Positions 12,701-24,100 of a stretch of 64,000 bases of DNA are shown piece after piece. Origin of the DNA: Smittia aterrima (taxonomy: Eukaryota > Arthropoda > Insecta > Diptera > Chironomidae). The notes under the pieces were generated by a model that saw only the letters and a list, made by a program, of their open reading frames with translations, had not been told where the DNA came from and did no database searches. The stretch spans positions 6,944,001 through 7,008,000 of the forward strand of contig CP093831.1 of the NCBI GenBank assembly GCA_033063855.1, read 5' to 3'. Numbering within the stretch: position 1 is the first letter of the stretch; the number at the start of each line of letters is the position of its first letter. The position numbers and the translations under genes are program-made.

Positions 12701-14610
12701 AGAGAACTTCACGACCGATCCGCATTAAATTGATCTCAAAATGATAAGAAAAAGATTTTTTCGAGGGGAAAATGCGCAAAACGTTTTTTTCTTTCAACAA
12801 TTAGAAAGCGCGTCCATTAACTCGCAATTGTCTCCTCCAAATCTCATCAATTTCTCACTCACTTGATATCTAATCACAATATCAACGTTCAATGACAAAC
12901 AATTATCACTTTCAACAAGCTTCTGGATAACTTTTAGCTGTTTTCCAAATAAAAATGAAGAACTTCTTCCAAACAAATTCACTTTTTGATTTGTAGTGGT
13001 GAGTTTCGTTTTTTGAGGGCAGAAGCTACTCAGCGTTGGAATTTCAAAACCCTCCGTTAAAACGCAAAACCAAAAACGGAGTTCATTTAAAATCATCAAG
13101 TGGTACTTACAGATTTCTGGTGTTTTGAGAACTCGTTGCGTGAATCTTCTTGTCTTTCGGTCCTCTGGAGCGATGCTTTGTCTTGTGTTCGGAAGCTCAT
13201 TGTTTTGAGATTGGCGCCAGGCAATGAGAGATCGTCGCCACTTCCCAGGATTTAATGAAATATCTGATCCTGATTGCCTTTGGAAGACTTTTATTTCTGG
13301 ATGTAGATTAATTCCGACAGATTTTTTATTTGCAAACTGCGTCTCCTTTTCTTGAATTAGTGGACTTGCCATCACTGAGCTTAATTTCTTATTATCACAT
13401 TCAATTGCTTGTAGACGTGAACTTGATCTACGAGTCGGTTTGGAGGTGTTCGGTTCAGCTGAAACTGAACTCTCGTCAGTAACATTGAAGAATTTAAGTG
13501 GAGATTCCAATGAATTGTCAGATGTTTTAGATTTTTCAGGCGATGAATCAGCGATCGCAGGAATTGATAGCTGCGAGTGCAGTGATGATCGCTTTGAACT
13601 AGATTCTTCTTCCGATTCAACTTGAGTCTTTCTTTTTCTCAGATTGATACTCTCGGAATGCGTTTTAGTTTGATCTTTCAAAGGAACTGAAGGTCGACAT
13701 GAAGTCGATGGTTGAGATGTGGCGTCAATAAAGAATTCGCTAATCTTTCGTCTGTGCAGAGCAGATTTACGAATCTTTCGCTTGGCAATTGCTTTTATGG
13801 TGAGCTCTGCTAGCTCCTGCTTTTCTTCAACGAATGATTTGTTCGTTGGCGAGATCTTCTTCGAGATATGTTCAACTGTTAGTTGACTGTCAATGTTTTC
13901 TTTAACTTCAGCCTTTTTAGGCTTGCGTTTGACGATATTTGATTCTTTATCTGTTGAAGGAACATTTTCCTTGCTTCGAAGTTTTTTCTTTGCTTCATGT
14001 TGCAAAATTAACTCTTTAGCTTCGCGGATCACTGTCGTTTCCATTTTATTCTGCAAATCTTCAATTTCTTTCAATCTTTGTCGTCTAAGACCGTCAAGTA
14101 CTTGTTTTGAAAGATTGTCTGATTGCATAGTGATAGGAGATACTTCGAAAGCCAAACTAATTGTTGGTTTTTTGAGACGTTGCTGAACTGGCGTTGAGAT
14201 TTTTACTGATTGAATTGAAGCAAGTCGTTTTTTCTTCAAGGCAAGTTTCTTTGCCTTTTCCTCGCTTTCTCTATTCTTCTTCTCACGCATGAATGACTCG
14301 TAAAATTCATCGTAGGGCTCAGCCTTTGGCCGGCGTTTCATGTTATGAGTCTTCTTTTGTTTGGTTTTCAATTTTCGCGCCTTCGATTCATCAAGACTTG
14401 AATCGCGATTGAATGATGCGCGAATGTTTGGTTTGGTAGTGACTTTAGACTTAGAGTCCCTAAAATCAAGATATTTTTAATTGCAGTCTAAGAAAACTTT
14501 GAAAAATCTTACTTCTCTTCGTCGAACAATAATCGGTCAAAAGTGTTATCTCCATCGGAAACTTCAAGCTCCACAAGTCGTTGCTTACCGTATGTCTTCT
14601 TTACTTTCAT
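9715..14610 (-). CDS. haspin: Haspin, histone H3 Thr3 kinase
   Basis: Six exons, in transcript order 14610-14513, 14459-13111, 11602-11341, 11283-10830, 10264-9969 and 9913-9715, total 2,658 nt, 885 aa; all phases match. Residues 1 to about 480 are basic and disordered, with the haspin-type N-terminus MKVKKTYGK. A conserved-looking segment lies near the end of this part (GKWRRSLIAWRQS). The kinase domain starts near residue 578 with KIGEGVYGEVF, then VLKIIPIEG (ATP-binding lysine), HRDLHWGN (catalytic Asp near 738) and IIDYSLSR, the haspin DYT-type replacement of DFG. The C-terminus ends NYTSAFDYVSTLDF. Haspin phosphorylates H3 Thr3 at mitosis to recruit the chromosomal passenger complex. Intron 10265-10829 hosts two miRNA hairpins; the 1.5 kb intron 11603-13110 holds nothing recognisable. 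Confidence 0.93.
10556..10625 (-). ncRNA. miR-279/miR-996 family microRNA hairpin (copy 2)
   Basis: On the minus strand this folds into a hairpin with terminal arms TTGATGGATGAGTG and CACTCATCTATCAA and a short loop. The 3' arm carries UGACUAGAUUUUCACUCAUC (10562-10581), which begins with the miR-279/286/996 seed GACUAGA and resembles dme-miR-996 in length and arm. It lies in haspin intron 10265-10829, in the host-gene sense, about 115 nt downstream of the other copy. Seed identity plus hairpin is seen; processing is inferred. Confidence 0.82.
10681..10772 (-). ncRNA. miR-279 family microRNA hairpin (copy 1)
   Basis: A long imperfect stem of about 35-40 bp on the minus strand, with arms 10681-10718 and about 10733-10770. 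The 3' arm holds UGACUAGAUUACACACUCAU (10698-10717): the miR-279 seed and the ACACUCAU core of the known insect miR-279, offset by one base. The opposite arm (GUGAGUGCUAAUCUAGUGC) pairs with the 2-nt offset typical of Dicer products. In flies miR-279 and miR-996 also form a two-member cluster, which this pair recalls. Confidence 0.85.
11603..13110 (-). other. Haspin intron, no features seen
   Basis: 1,508 nt AT-rich intron between the N-terminal exon and the kinase exons. Small open frames on both strands show no recognisable motif. Confidence 0.5.
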
Positions 14611-17600
14611 ATTAAAATAAATAAAGCAGCGAATTAAGACAAGAAATAAAAAATAAATAAATTTCCAGCGACTCAAGCCGTTAGAAATTGCTATAAAAAT
14701 TTCTGCTATAAATCTTCCTAAAATTTGAACTGCAAGAAAAATTTAACGGAAGTTTTTGTTTTAGGAAAGGAAAGAAAGAGAGAAGTGGTTTTGTTTTATG
14801 TTTTTACTTTATTAGATCTTAATTGTTTAAATGCATAGGCAACATAAAAATCTATAATTAAAGTTGACTTATGGTATTTGAAGCGCTTTCGCTTCAAGCG
14901 CAACAATCAAATGAAATTTCTTATGAAAGTTAGAAAGCAAGTCAAGTTAAATTTGTTCCTTTAATTATCTTGCTTTGTCCGCTCTTTCGGTTTAAATTTG
15001 ATCCAAACTTTTTAATTTTATCATCTCATTCCCATTTACAAAAATATCATTTTCACAGTTTTTTTTTGTCGTTTCTCTGCATAAAAATATCGCGAATTCA
15101 TCTCATCTTTCTAAGCATCGCGGCTTTCTCGTGATATTCTCTCGTTACATTAAAGTCTGTTGAATGATCGGCGTTAATCCTTACTTATTAAAGGTAAAAA
15201 GAATTAAGGATAATTAAAAAATTTCATTTCTGTATTGAAAGCTGTGGTCGCAAAGATTTTGTTTAGTTTTAAAGTCGGTAAACGGCAGTGTTGAGATTTT
15301 AGTTAAATTCACAAATATTTTTTTTGTATCAGTAAGTTGAGCTTCAGCATTAAACTGGAACCGATGCACTTTCATAAGAAAACAATTTGTGCAATTGTGA
15401 CTCCTAAAACACCAACTGTGTGATTCTGAATTTTCAGCTGAAACATGAAACTACAACTTGATCATGTTGGAGGATACATCAACAGAATAAGCTCAGGATT
15501 ACGTCTCGTTATAATTAAACAAGAAAATTGGGAAACCTCAACTAATCATTCGTCCAATTGACATAATAATGTTTCATATTCGGTTAATTCAAGCATGACA
15601 TTCAATCAATGTAAATTAAAGTTAGACACAAACTTTTGGAGTAAACAAGAACTGATTCACATTATTTAAAAAGAGATCCAATAGAACCAATTAACAGTTG
15701 CATAGTTTTTTATGATTTGCCAGCGCTTTGAATATCCAAGCTTATGATCTTCGCATGGCAAATGAAAGCGAAGTAATTTTTGTTGAAACTTTATTTACAA
15801 GTTAACTTGTCCATTTGCGATTGATTTATTCAAGAACAAAATTGAATTAATTTAGATCTTCGAGTTCACTTCATTTGTTCAAGTTTCAATTTCATCGGAA
15901 CGAACGAGCAAAGGATTTATTTTTTAAATAATTTCTGTCCTTGCAACTTCAACATTATTAGTTTTATACATTTTTAAAGACACGAAGCGATAAAAGAGAG
16001 TAATGGGGTTATGCAATGAAGGGTAGGAGGCGATGATTTCTAATGAATATTTGCTAATGATTGTAATGATTAATGAAGATGATTTTCCTAGATCTTAAAT
16101 CTAAGACTTTTCTTATCGTTTTTCTTACTTAACTTTCCATTCTAGTTTCACTTCTCGTAAAAATGCTCGCGACTGTTTTGTATCCAAATTTCTGATCGCA
16201 TTCGCTTTCCTAAAGATCGCGAAAGCGTCTACACCAATCTAAAAAGCACCAATTTTTAATTAATTTCCATTCCTTATCGATCCTCGCAATAAGCTTATTC
16301 ATTCACTTTCGTTAGGTAATTTCTTTTCCTCGTTCATCTCATAAAAACTCGCTATCAAAATATTCTTTTATTGTTAACATCCAAGCGATTCTTTTTAAAT
16401 ATCGATTAAGCTACAATGAAATTTGTTCTTTAAAAGTAGCGACATGAGGGGGAAGTTTAAGCAGCAACAAAGCTGTCAATGCTGGGATATGACAATGATG
16501 AAATCTCATCTAAGATTTAACTTCTATTACCTGCATTGTGATGCTCTATAATGAACTACAATAAATCTAATCGAAACGACGCCATGTGGAAAATAAAAAT
16601 AAGAAAAAACTGAAATAAAAAGAAAATCATGAAAACGAAAGCTTTTAAAAAATAAACAAAAACTTTTTCTTTATTTTTCTTCGAGATTTGTTTCTTTCTG
16701 CAATTTGAGATTTGTCGATAAAGTTTAATGTGAAAATTCTAATTCTTCGTTACTTATTTTAAGCTGCACTTTAGAAAAGAGTTCCTATTGATAACAGGAT
16801 CGGACAAAACTCTTGTTTACTTGAAATATTCATTTGTAATTGCTAAAGTGTCCGAACCATTTACTCGTTTGATCTTGCGAGTGAATTGTTTAAAAACAAA
16901 TTCTACTTAAAATTAATCATCAGTTCGTCGGCGTTTATTAGTCTTGAAGATCGACGAATCATGACTTATGATTCATAAGTTTAATTCTAGCTGAGCTTAA
17001 AGAGCTTTAAGACGAATCGACGCCGACGAGTTTTTAATAATTATCAAAGGAAAATTAAAAGAAAATGTGACGGACATAGATGAGTTGCAATATAGCTGCG
17101 ATTGGAGATTCCTGAAGTAGGAAGAGAAACTCTAAGCGTGAGAGCATCCGTTTGAGATTCTTAACTAAAGAAAACTTGGTCATTTTCAACAGATCCGAAA
17201 TTGTTTCGCAAAAATCAAACTAAACTAAACATCCCGGTAAGCACCGAAGACAAAATTATTAATTGGACGTTATCTCTGATTAGATTGTGTAATGCGCTTC
17301 ACTTGAGCCATTCAACGAAAAGCGAATAAATTTTGATTCTCAAATAATTAGCGTGACGAAAGGAAATCGTTTTAATTCATTAATATTCACGGACAGCTTC
17401 GCCTTTGAATCCTTGAAGAGAAAGCAACAACGAATGTCTTTAAAAAAACAATTATTTTTCTTATTGGCGCCTTCTCGTTGTCGTCGTTGGCGAATAGTTT
17501 CATGTAAAAATTGAACACATTTTTTATGTCTATTGTTCTTATCAAAAATGTGGAGAGATTTCTTTTTGTTTCCTGAATCAATCTGATCTTAAGCGCTCTG

Positions 17601-17980
17601 AGCTGAGTTGGGATTTTATCCCTCAGCAAATTTCAGAGATTTTCACCGAAAAAATGTTTTCTCATTTATCTTAAAGTCCTAAATAAACAAAAGTTGAAGC
17701 GTTATGATCTAAATAATTAAAGATTCATTTCTTATTACACGATTTCTTCTTATTCTGCCCCGCTGCGGCTCTTTCGATGGTCCGAAAGTCAATTCATAAA
17801 AAAGTTCTCTTTTACCCTTCAAGCAAAAATTAAATTTCAGTTGCGCAATGTGTCTGAGATTTCTTTTTTTAGTTCTTAACAATTCATGTTTTTCTCTTCA
17901 TCGTAAACACATGAAAAAATTTCCATTCTTGACAGCAAATCGTAGATTTGTTTGGTTGTTTAAAACTTAATTAATTGTCT
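14611..17980 (-). other. Haspin upstream region / neuroglian 3' UTR region
   Basis: 3.4 kb without a supported gene between the haspin start and the last neuroglian exon. Several minus-strand AATAAA signals occur (for example 14808-14813), so a long neuroglian 3' UTR may fill much of it. It contains a set of nested inverted repeats at 16924-17030, listed separately. Confidence 0.45.
16924..17030. repeat. Nested inverted repeats, possible structured RNA or cruciform
   Basis: Outer arms 16924-16945 and 17009-17030 (TCGTCGGCGT paired with ACGCCGACGA, about 20 pairs with few mismatches) enclose two smaller palindromes: 16964-16980 (ACTTATG/CATAAGT) and 16996-17011 (CTTAAAG-AG-CTTTAAG). The arms stand out as GC-rich in an AT-rich spacer. 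Function unknown. Confidence 0.5.
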
Positions 17981-18105
17981 CTAAACGTAAGTGGCAGCTC
18001 CACTAGTGCCAGCTTGGTGATGAATTGGTTGAGGACTAACGGGCGGATTTAATTTGCCAGGCACATATTGCCCGATGAACGAGCCGTCTTCAGTGAATTG
18101 GCCTC
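17981..18105 (-). CDS. Nrg: Neuroglian last exon, Nrg180 (neuronal) type
   Basis: Entered in phase 1 at 18105, it reads GGQFTEDGSFIGQYVPGKL and ends SGAATYV with TAG at 17981-17983. FIGQY is the ankyrin-binding motif, and the C-terminal TYV matches the PDZ-binding end of Drosophila Nrg180. An eight-U tract lies about 20 nt upstream of the acceptor in the transcript (18125-18132). Confidence 0.9.
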
Positions 18106-21100
18106 CTGTACCATCAACAATTAGAAAAAAAAGTAAACGTTAGTCCTATGTTTGATTAAAATAAAAATGAAAACAATCAAAAACATTGTAAAAGGCAAAA
18201 TATTTCGAGCAGCACAGCAATAATTACCTCAACTTAAATCAAACAACAAAACCTTCTACACATCTTGCGAGTACGTAAAATTAAAACAAATTGTTGCAAG
18301 AAAGTAAAATGAATCGAAGTCGATGATTCCATCTCGTCAGCGGGTGTTGGAAGGATGAAGGAGCGTTCAAAGATGATTTCGAAATAAAAAAGAACTTAAG
18401 AGTAAATTTACACAAGCGTTGCAAACGCTTGATTATTCGTCGGTTGTGGTTTTCCTTTGCGTCCATACTGGCCAATGAATGAACCATCTTCATTCATTCC
18501 CTCTGCGAAAAACAGAAAATGTCACGTTGAAAATTATAAAGTGGAAAATAATATTAGCGAAACATTGATGGCTAAGACTTCAATCGAAATCCATTGGAAC
18601 AGAAGCTGCTAAATCTGAAGCTAATCAGCTAAAGCTTTGCATAAAATAAAACTTGAACATCTGCTTCGTTCATAGCCATCAAAAAAAATTATGATCAATA
18701 AATAAAATCAAAGTTATGCAACTAAAATGCAGCCAAAATGCAATTACTTCGAGTCGAGCAGAGAAGGAGAGAAAAAAAGGTTTGTCTAAACATTAAGTTT
18801 AACTCTCTACTCAAAAGGACACGATTAGGAAGCAAAAAAAATTTAAAGGAAATCAATTTGACCCAACAGCAAACTAAACAAAAACGTCTATTGGGAAAGA
18901 AATTTAGATTAGATCATCGTCTTACCAGCTTCGCCATCACCATATTCGGCCATTGAATCCGTATCGCTCTCGGGACCGTGCTTTTGTGAGCTTAATGATT
19001 GTCTACCTTGAGATTTGTTATCCAAACTGTAATCACGTAAAACACGAAACTCGTTTTTGTATCCAGGTTTTAATTGAATGTTGGGTAGGGATTAAATTGA
19101 TTTAAGTGGAAGATTTTTGATTGTTAGGCTTCATTTAAATTAAGGCCAGAGCTTAAAGTTTCGAAAAACTTTGTGTTAGTGAATTTTTGTAAAGCTTACG
19201 ATTGATAAGGGAAGCTGTGTCGTTAAAATGTCCAATTTAAATGGAAATTAGCTTTGATTTATTATTTGGTTGATAACGTATGTCAATGAGGAGTGAACAA
19301 GAAGTTATTTTATGGGAACTGCGGAATTCATCAAAAGATTAAATGATGAAAACAAAAACAAACCTTACCCGCTCCATGTGTTACGGAATGATAAGAATCG
19401 AGAGAATAAGACTGCTCTGCGGCACAAGGAATCGTTTTGGTTTATGGTAATAAGAGCAACAACAAAACGTTAGAAGCTTAGAAGATTTTCGCGGAGAACT
19501 TTATCAAATTTTCAATCTAACACAAAGTTCTGACTTTCAAATGAGACTAAAGAGAGGAAGTTTGTCGATCACTGAAGATGTGATCAGTTAGTGACAGTCT
19601 TTCTATTTTCTGATTAGTGAAGCATCGAGCACTGTGAAGGATTTGTCGTTTCATGCAATTCACTTCGTTATTTGTTAATGAACATCGAAAACAAAACGAA
19701 CAATAATCATTATCGGTTATGAATCTCGCGGCTCAAAACATCAACAAACGAGAAATCGAGGGATTCTCACATTTTTTTAAATTGCAATTTGCCGAAAACA
19801 AGACTAGCCATATTCTTTTCACCCGTATCGAGTGGAGGAGGATTGGAAGTCGCCTCTGTGGGACTGAAATGAGAACTGTTGTTTTATAAATTTTGGAAGG
19901 TGATCAAGAGTGAAAGAAGAAAGGAATTGGCCAGAAATAACAAAACCTTCACAGTTTTTATGGAGTTGATGGTTAATTATGAAGCCGAATGAAAATCTAT
20001 GATGAATCAAGGCAAAGCATACTCATCCTTTCACGTATTTGTACTTACGGTTGGGAATACTCGTGGAATCCACCTTCATCAGGATAATCTTGACGTCCAT
20101 TAGCCAACTCACGATCGTGAACGTCGTACTTGCCGCCACGATTTCTCTTGATGATACAAATGATCACAAGAAGAAGAATGAGGAAGGCAAGAGCGAGGAT
20201 CATGCCAATGAACCATCCAGCAGTTGCAATGCTGTCGTTTCCTTGTGGAACAACAACAACATCTAAAAGAAGTTTCAATGTGAGTTTCCTCAACTTTAAT
20301 TGTTTTCAAGACAACTCACCTCCACCTGAAGTGTCGAATCGTTGTGGCTGACTTGGGGTTTCGTAGTTTCCATCAACGGATACAACACGGAATTCATATT
20401 CTTCATTCGGCTCGAGTCCGCCGACTTCAATATGATCATCGCTGATTTGTGGCTCCGTCTTCAAATAGCTTGGCTCTCCAACTTTACGATATTGAACATA
20501 GAAATGTGATCCTGGTGTTCCATTGTAATCTGGTTGCCAAGTAATTTTAGCTTTGCCGTATCCGTTGTCTGATGCAGCGCGTTCAATTCCGAACCAAGGT
20601 GGGCTTGGTACAGAGCTTCCAGCTGCTGCAGTCATTTGTTCGATATAATAACTTTGAAAATAAATATTTAAATTTAGGAAATGGTTTTAAAATGGATATT
20701 ATGATCAACTCACTCTTCGCCTTCTCCTTGTTTCGTGAATCCAACAATATGAATTCGATATTTAGTTCCATCTGTGAGTCCGGCAAGCTTAGCTTGCTTA
20801 ATGTCTGGGTTAAGGATTCTTGGTTCACGTTCAACTCGTGGTCCCAATTCAGTTCCTTTAACCTCTTCATGGTAGATTCTATAACCTTGAAGTTTTCCGT
20901 TGGTCAAGAGTGGACGTTTCCATTGCAACATGAAGGCAGAAGATCCAAGAGGGAATGCTGCCAACGATTGAACGGTACTTGGAACACCTTCAGGAGTTTC
21001 AAATTGAATTGTGTTGCTGGGTGGTCCACTAAAGCGATCATTGAATGCCATGATGCGAGCGAAATTGACTGAATCTGGGGTGAATTTGTTGACAAGTGCT

Positions 21101-24100
21101 TTTGAAGTGTTTGACTTCATCAAGATCTCCTTGATGTTCTCTTCATCGTTCTCGACCCAAGTTTGAATCTTATAACCACGGAAATGACCGCGAACTGACT
21201 CAGGAGAGATTTCTTCCCACATTAACATTGCTGATGTACCAGACACAACTTGATCAAGTGTAAGATTTCTTGGTGCTTCCGTTGGTCCTGAAGAGAGACG
21301 TAAATAATTTTATAACATTGAAGAAAGCATTGATTGAAAGTTTTCATCTGTGAATTTTTTTTCGTTCTGTGTTGAGAGGCGCTGACTCTATCTAAGTACA
21401 AAAGCTTTCGATGAATAAGCTTTACGCGGGGAAATCATAAAGTGCCTGAAAATTTTTGATCCAAATCTGATATTACCTGAATCTTTAGCGGGGAAAATCT
21501 TTTAAATCATAAGAAACCTGATCTGTCTTCCGATCATAATTAAACCAATGATAACAACAACAAAGTAATGTTTTGTTAAGTTTGAAGTTCAATCTAAACT
21601 GTGTCTTGAAGCTTTTTGTAAATGCACTTCTGTAGATGTTAAACAATCGAGTTTTCGAATTTTCCAACTTGGATCGGATTATGGAGCTTTACGATTGCGA
21701 AAACAAACGAATGATAATGAACTGTACTGTAACTCTTATCAGAGAGCTTTAATGAATGTGAAACAAACTAGCGAAAGGATATTGGTTAGCGCCACTGAAC
21801 GATCGTCAATTAGAAATTCAATGAGTGAAAAACTTTCAAAGCATTAGACTAATAACATCAAAACACAATACTCACTGTCTTCTCCGGAATAGCCTTCGAC
21901 TTCCTTAACCGCAACATTAGATTCTCCTTTTTCGTTGACCGCTTGCACTCTTATCTTGTAACGTTGGAATGTTGGTTGATCGGGCACGAATAACTCACCT
22001 TTTTCCCATTCGTAGATGTCTTGTTTGTTCCATTCGGCACCAGCAACATCGCGTTTCCATGACACGCGATAGTGGAATTGGGCTGCGTTGTGATCGATTT
22101 CAGCCATTGGCGACCATTTGATGACAAGATTGTTCGGTTCAGTTCCTTTTCCTTCAACGTTATCAGGATTTTTGTAAGGAACGTCGGGTTGAGTGAAGCA
22201 AAGTTCGCTGTGCTCTGATGGTGATGATGGTCCAACTTTGTTGACAGCAATAACGCGATAAGTGTAGTTAGCCCATGGACTCATCGGAACGGTGTAAGAG
22301 AAGTCAGTAGCTGGGACTTGCTTAGCGGCATCAGCCCAGATGTCAGGAGTGAATGAAGTGTTATACTGGATGATGAAGTAGAGAATCGGCGAGCGATTGT
22401 CACCCTTTGGCTCCCATGACACTGAAGCATCATGAGCGTTGCATTTCAAGCCAGTGAGTGAAGGACCGTTTGGAACGTCTTGGACAGTCAAAGTAGCTGA
22501 TGCAGAAGCTTCATCAAGCTCAGTACGAGCAAGACAAGTGTATGATCCAGAATCCAACTCGATTGTGTTTGAAATGGTCAACGAATAATCTGAAGACATT
22601 GTGAAACGAGGTTGAGCATCGAAATCGATAACTTCACCGTTCAACAACCATTCGATTTGAACGGGCAATTGTGCGTCGTTGAATGCGTTACAACGGAATG
22701 TAGCGAGAGTTCCGGCAATGACTTCGTAATCTTGAGGTAATTCAGTGATTCTTGTATGTTCAAAGACTTTCAGTGTTCCGTTAGCTTCTTTAGTTCCGAA
22801 TTTATTCTCAGCGTGGCAAATATAAGCGTCGGCATCAGAGAATTGCGTGTTTTCGATAATCAAATCGCCTGACTCTTGAATCTTGTAACGTCCTCCAGTA
22901 AGTTCTTGTCCATTACGGATCCACTTTATTTTTGGCTTCGGGGCACCGAACACACGGCAAGTCAAAGTTACTTCACGTTGGTCAACAGTTGCTTCAGTTC
23001 CTGGTGCTTCCTCAATCTCTGGGGGCAGAGCAAGGACATTCACGTAAACGTCCTTGTAGACATAACCGAGAGCATTGGTTGCGTTACAACCGTAATTGCC
23101 AGTGTCACTCTTCAAAAGATTTGAGATGATAATTTTGTTCTTCAAGACTTTGCGACGTGGATTTTGAGGAGCTTGTTCGATTGGCTTTCCGTTGTGGATC
23201 CATTTGATTGCTGGTTCTGGAATACCTTTAGCTTCGCATTCAAACTCGACAGTTTCTTCTTCAGCTGCGTTTTGTGGCTCTGGTTCCTTTGTGAAATAAG
23301 GAATTGCTTTGATGTCCAAGTTGACTGTTGAAGTCTGTTGCTGACCGGCTCCGTTTGAAACTTCGCAAGTATAAGCACCTTTGTCTTCCAAAGCCGTATG
23401 TCGAATTATAAGCGATTTCCCGTAATTGCCTTGTGTTATCCGATCACTCCATGATATAGGTTTTCCATCTTTACTCCAAATCGTTTGAGGCAACGGCGTC
23501 CCGCCATAGATACAGAAAATTTCTATTTTTTGACCGCGAAGCGCAACTTCATTACGACGAGAGACGTATTGGCGAGTTGGCTGGTAACGATTCTGTGCTG
23601 CGTTGCTGGCGGGGATGACTTTTAACAAGACACGATTTCCCAATTTGTATTCGTTACGGAATGTAGAGGCGGCAGAACAAGCGTAGTAAGAGTCGTCTGA
23701 GGCATCAAAGCGGGTCACGTTCGAGAACCATAAGTTGCCTTCGGGATCTAAAGTCATTCGCGAGTTGTTAATGGTCTTGATACCACCAGATGTTGTTTGG
23801 ATCATCCAGTAAACGCTTGGTTTCGGCCAACCATCTGGAGGTTGACATTTAAGTTGGAATGGTGACCCTTCGCTTGCTTCAAGCGTGTGAATTGCTTCGT
23901 CTTTAAAGTTGTTCAATTCAGATTTTCGGACAAACACAGAGTTCGATGTCGCGATTCCGTGCTCATTTTCAGCAAAGCATTGGTACTGACCCAAGTCCTC
24001 ATCTCGAGGCTTTGTGATGGTGAGCGTACCACGCCCGGGCTGTTGAGTGATTCTGTCATCATAAGCAGTAAAGTCGAAGTGCTTTCCGTTCTTGATCCAC

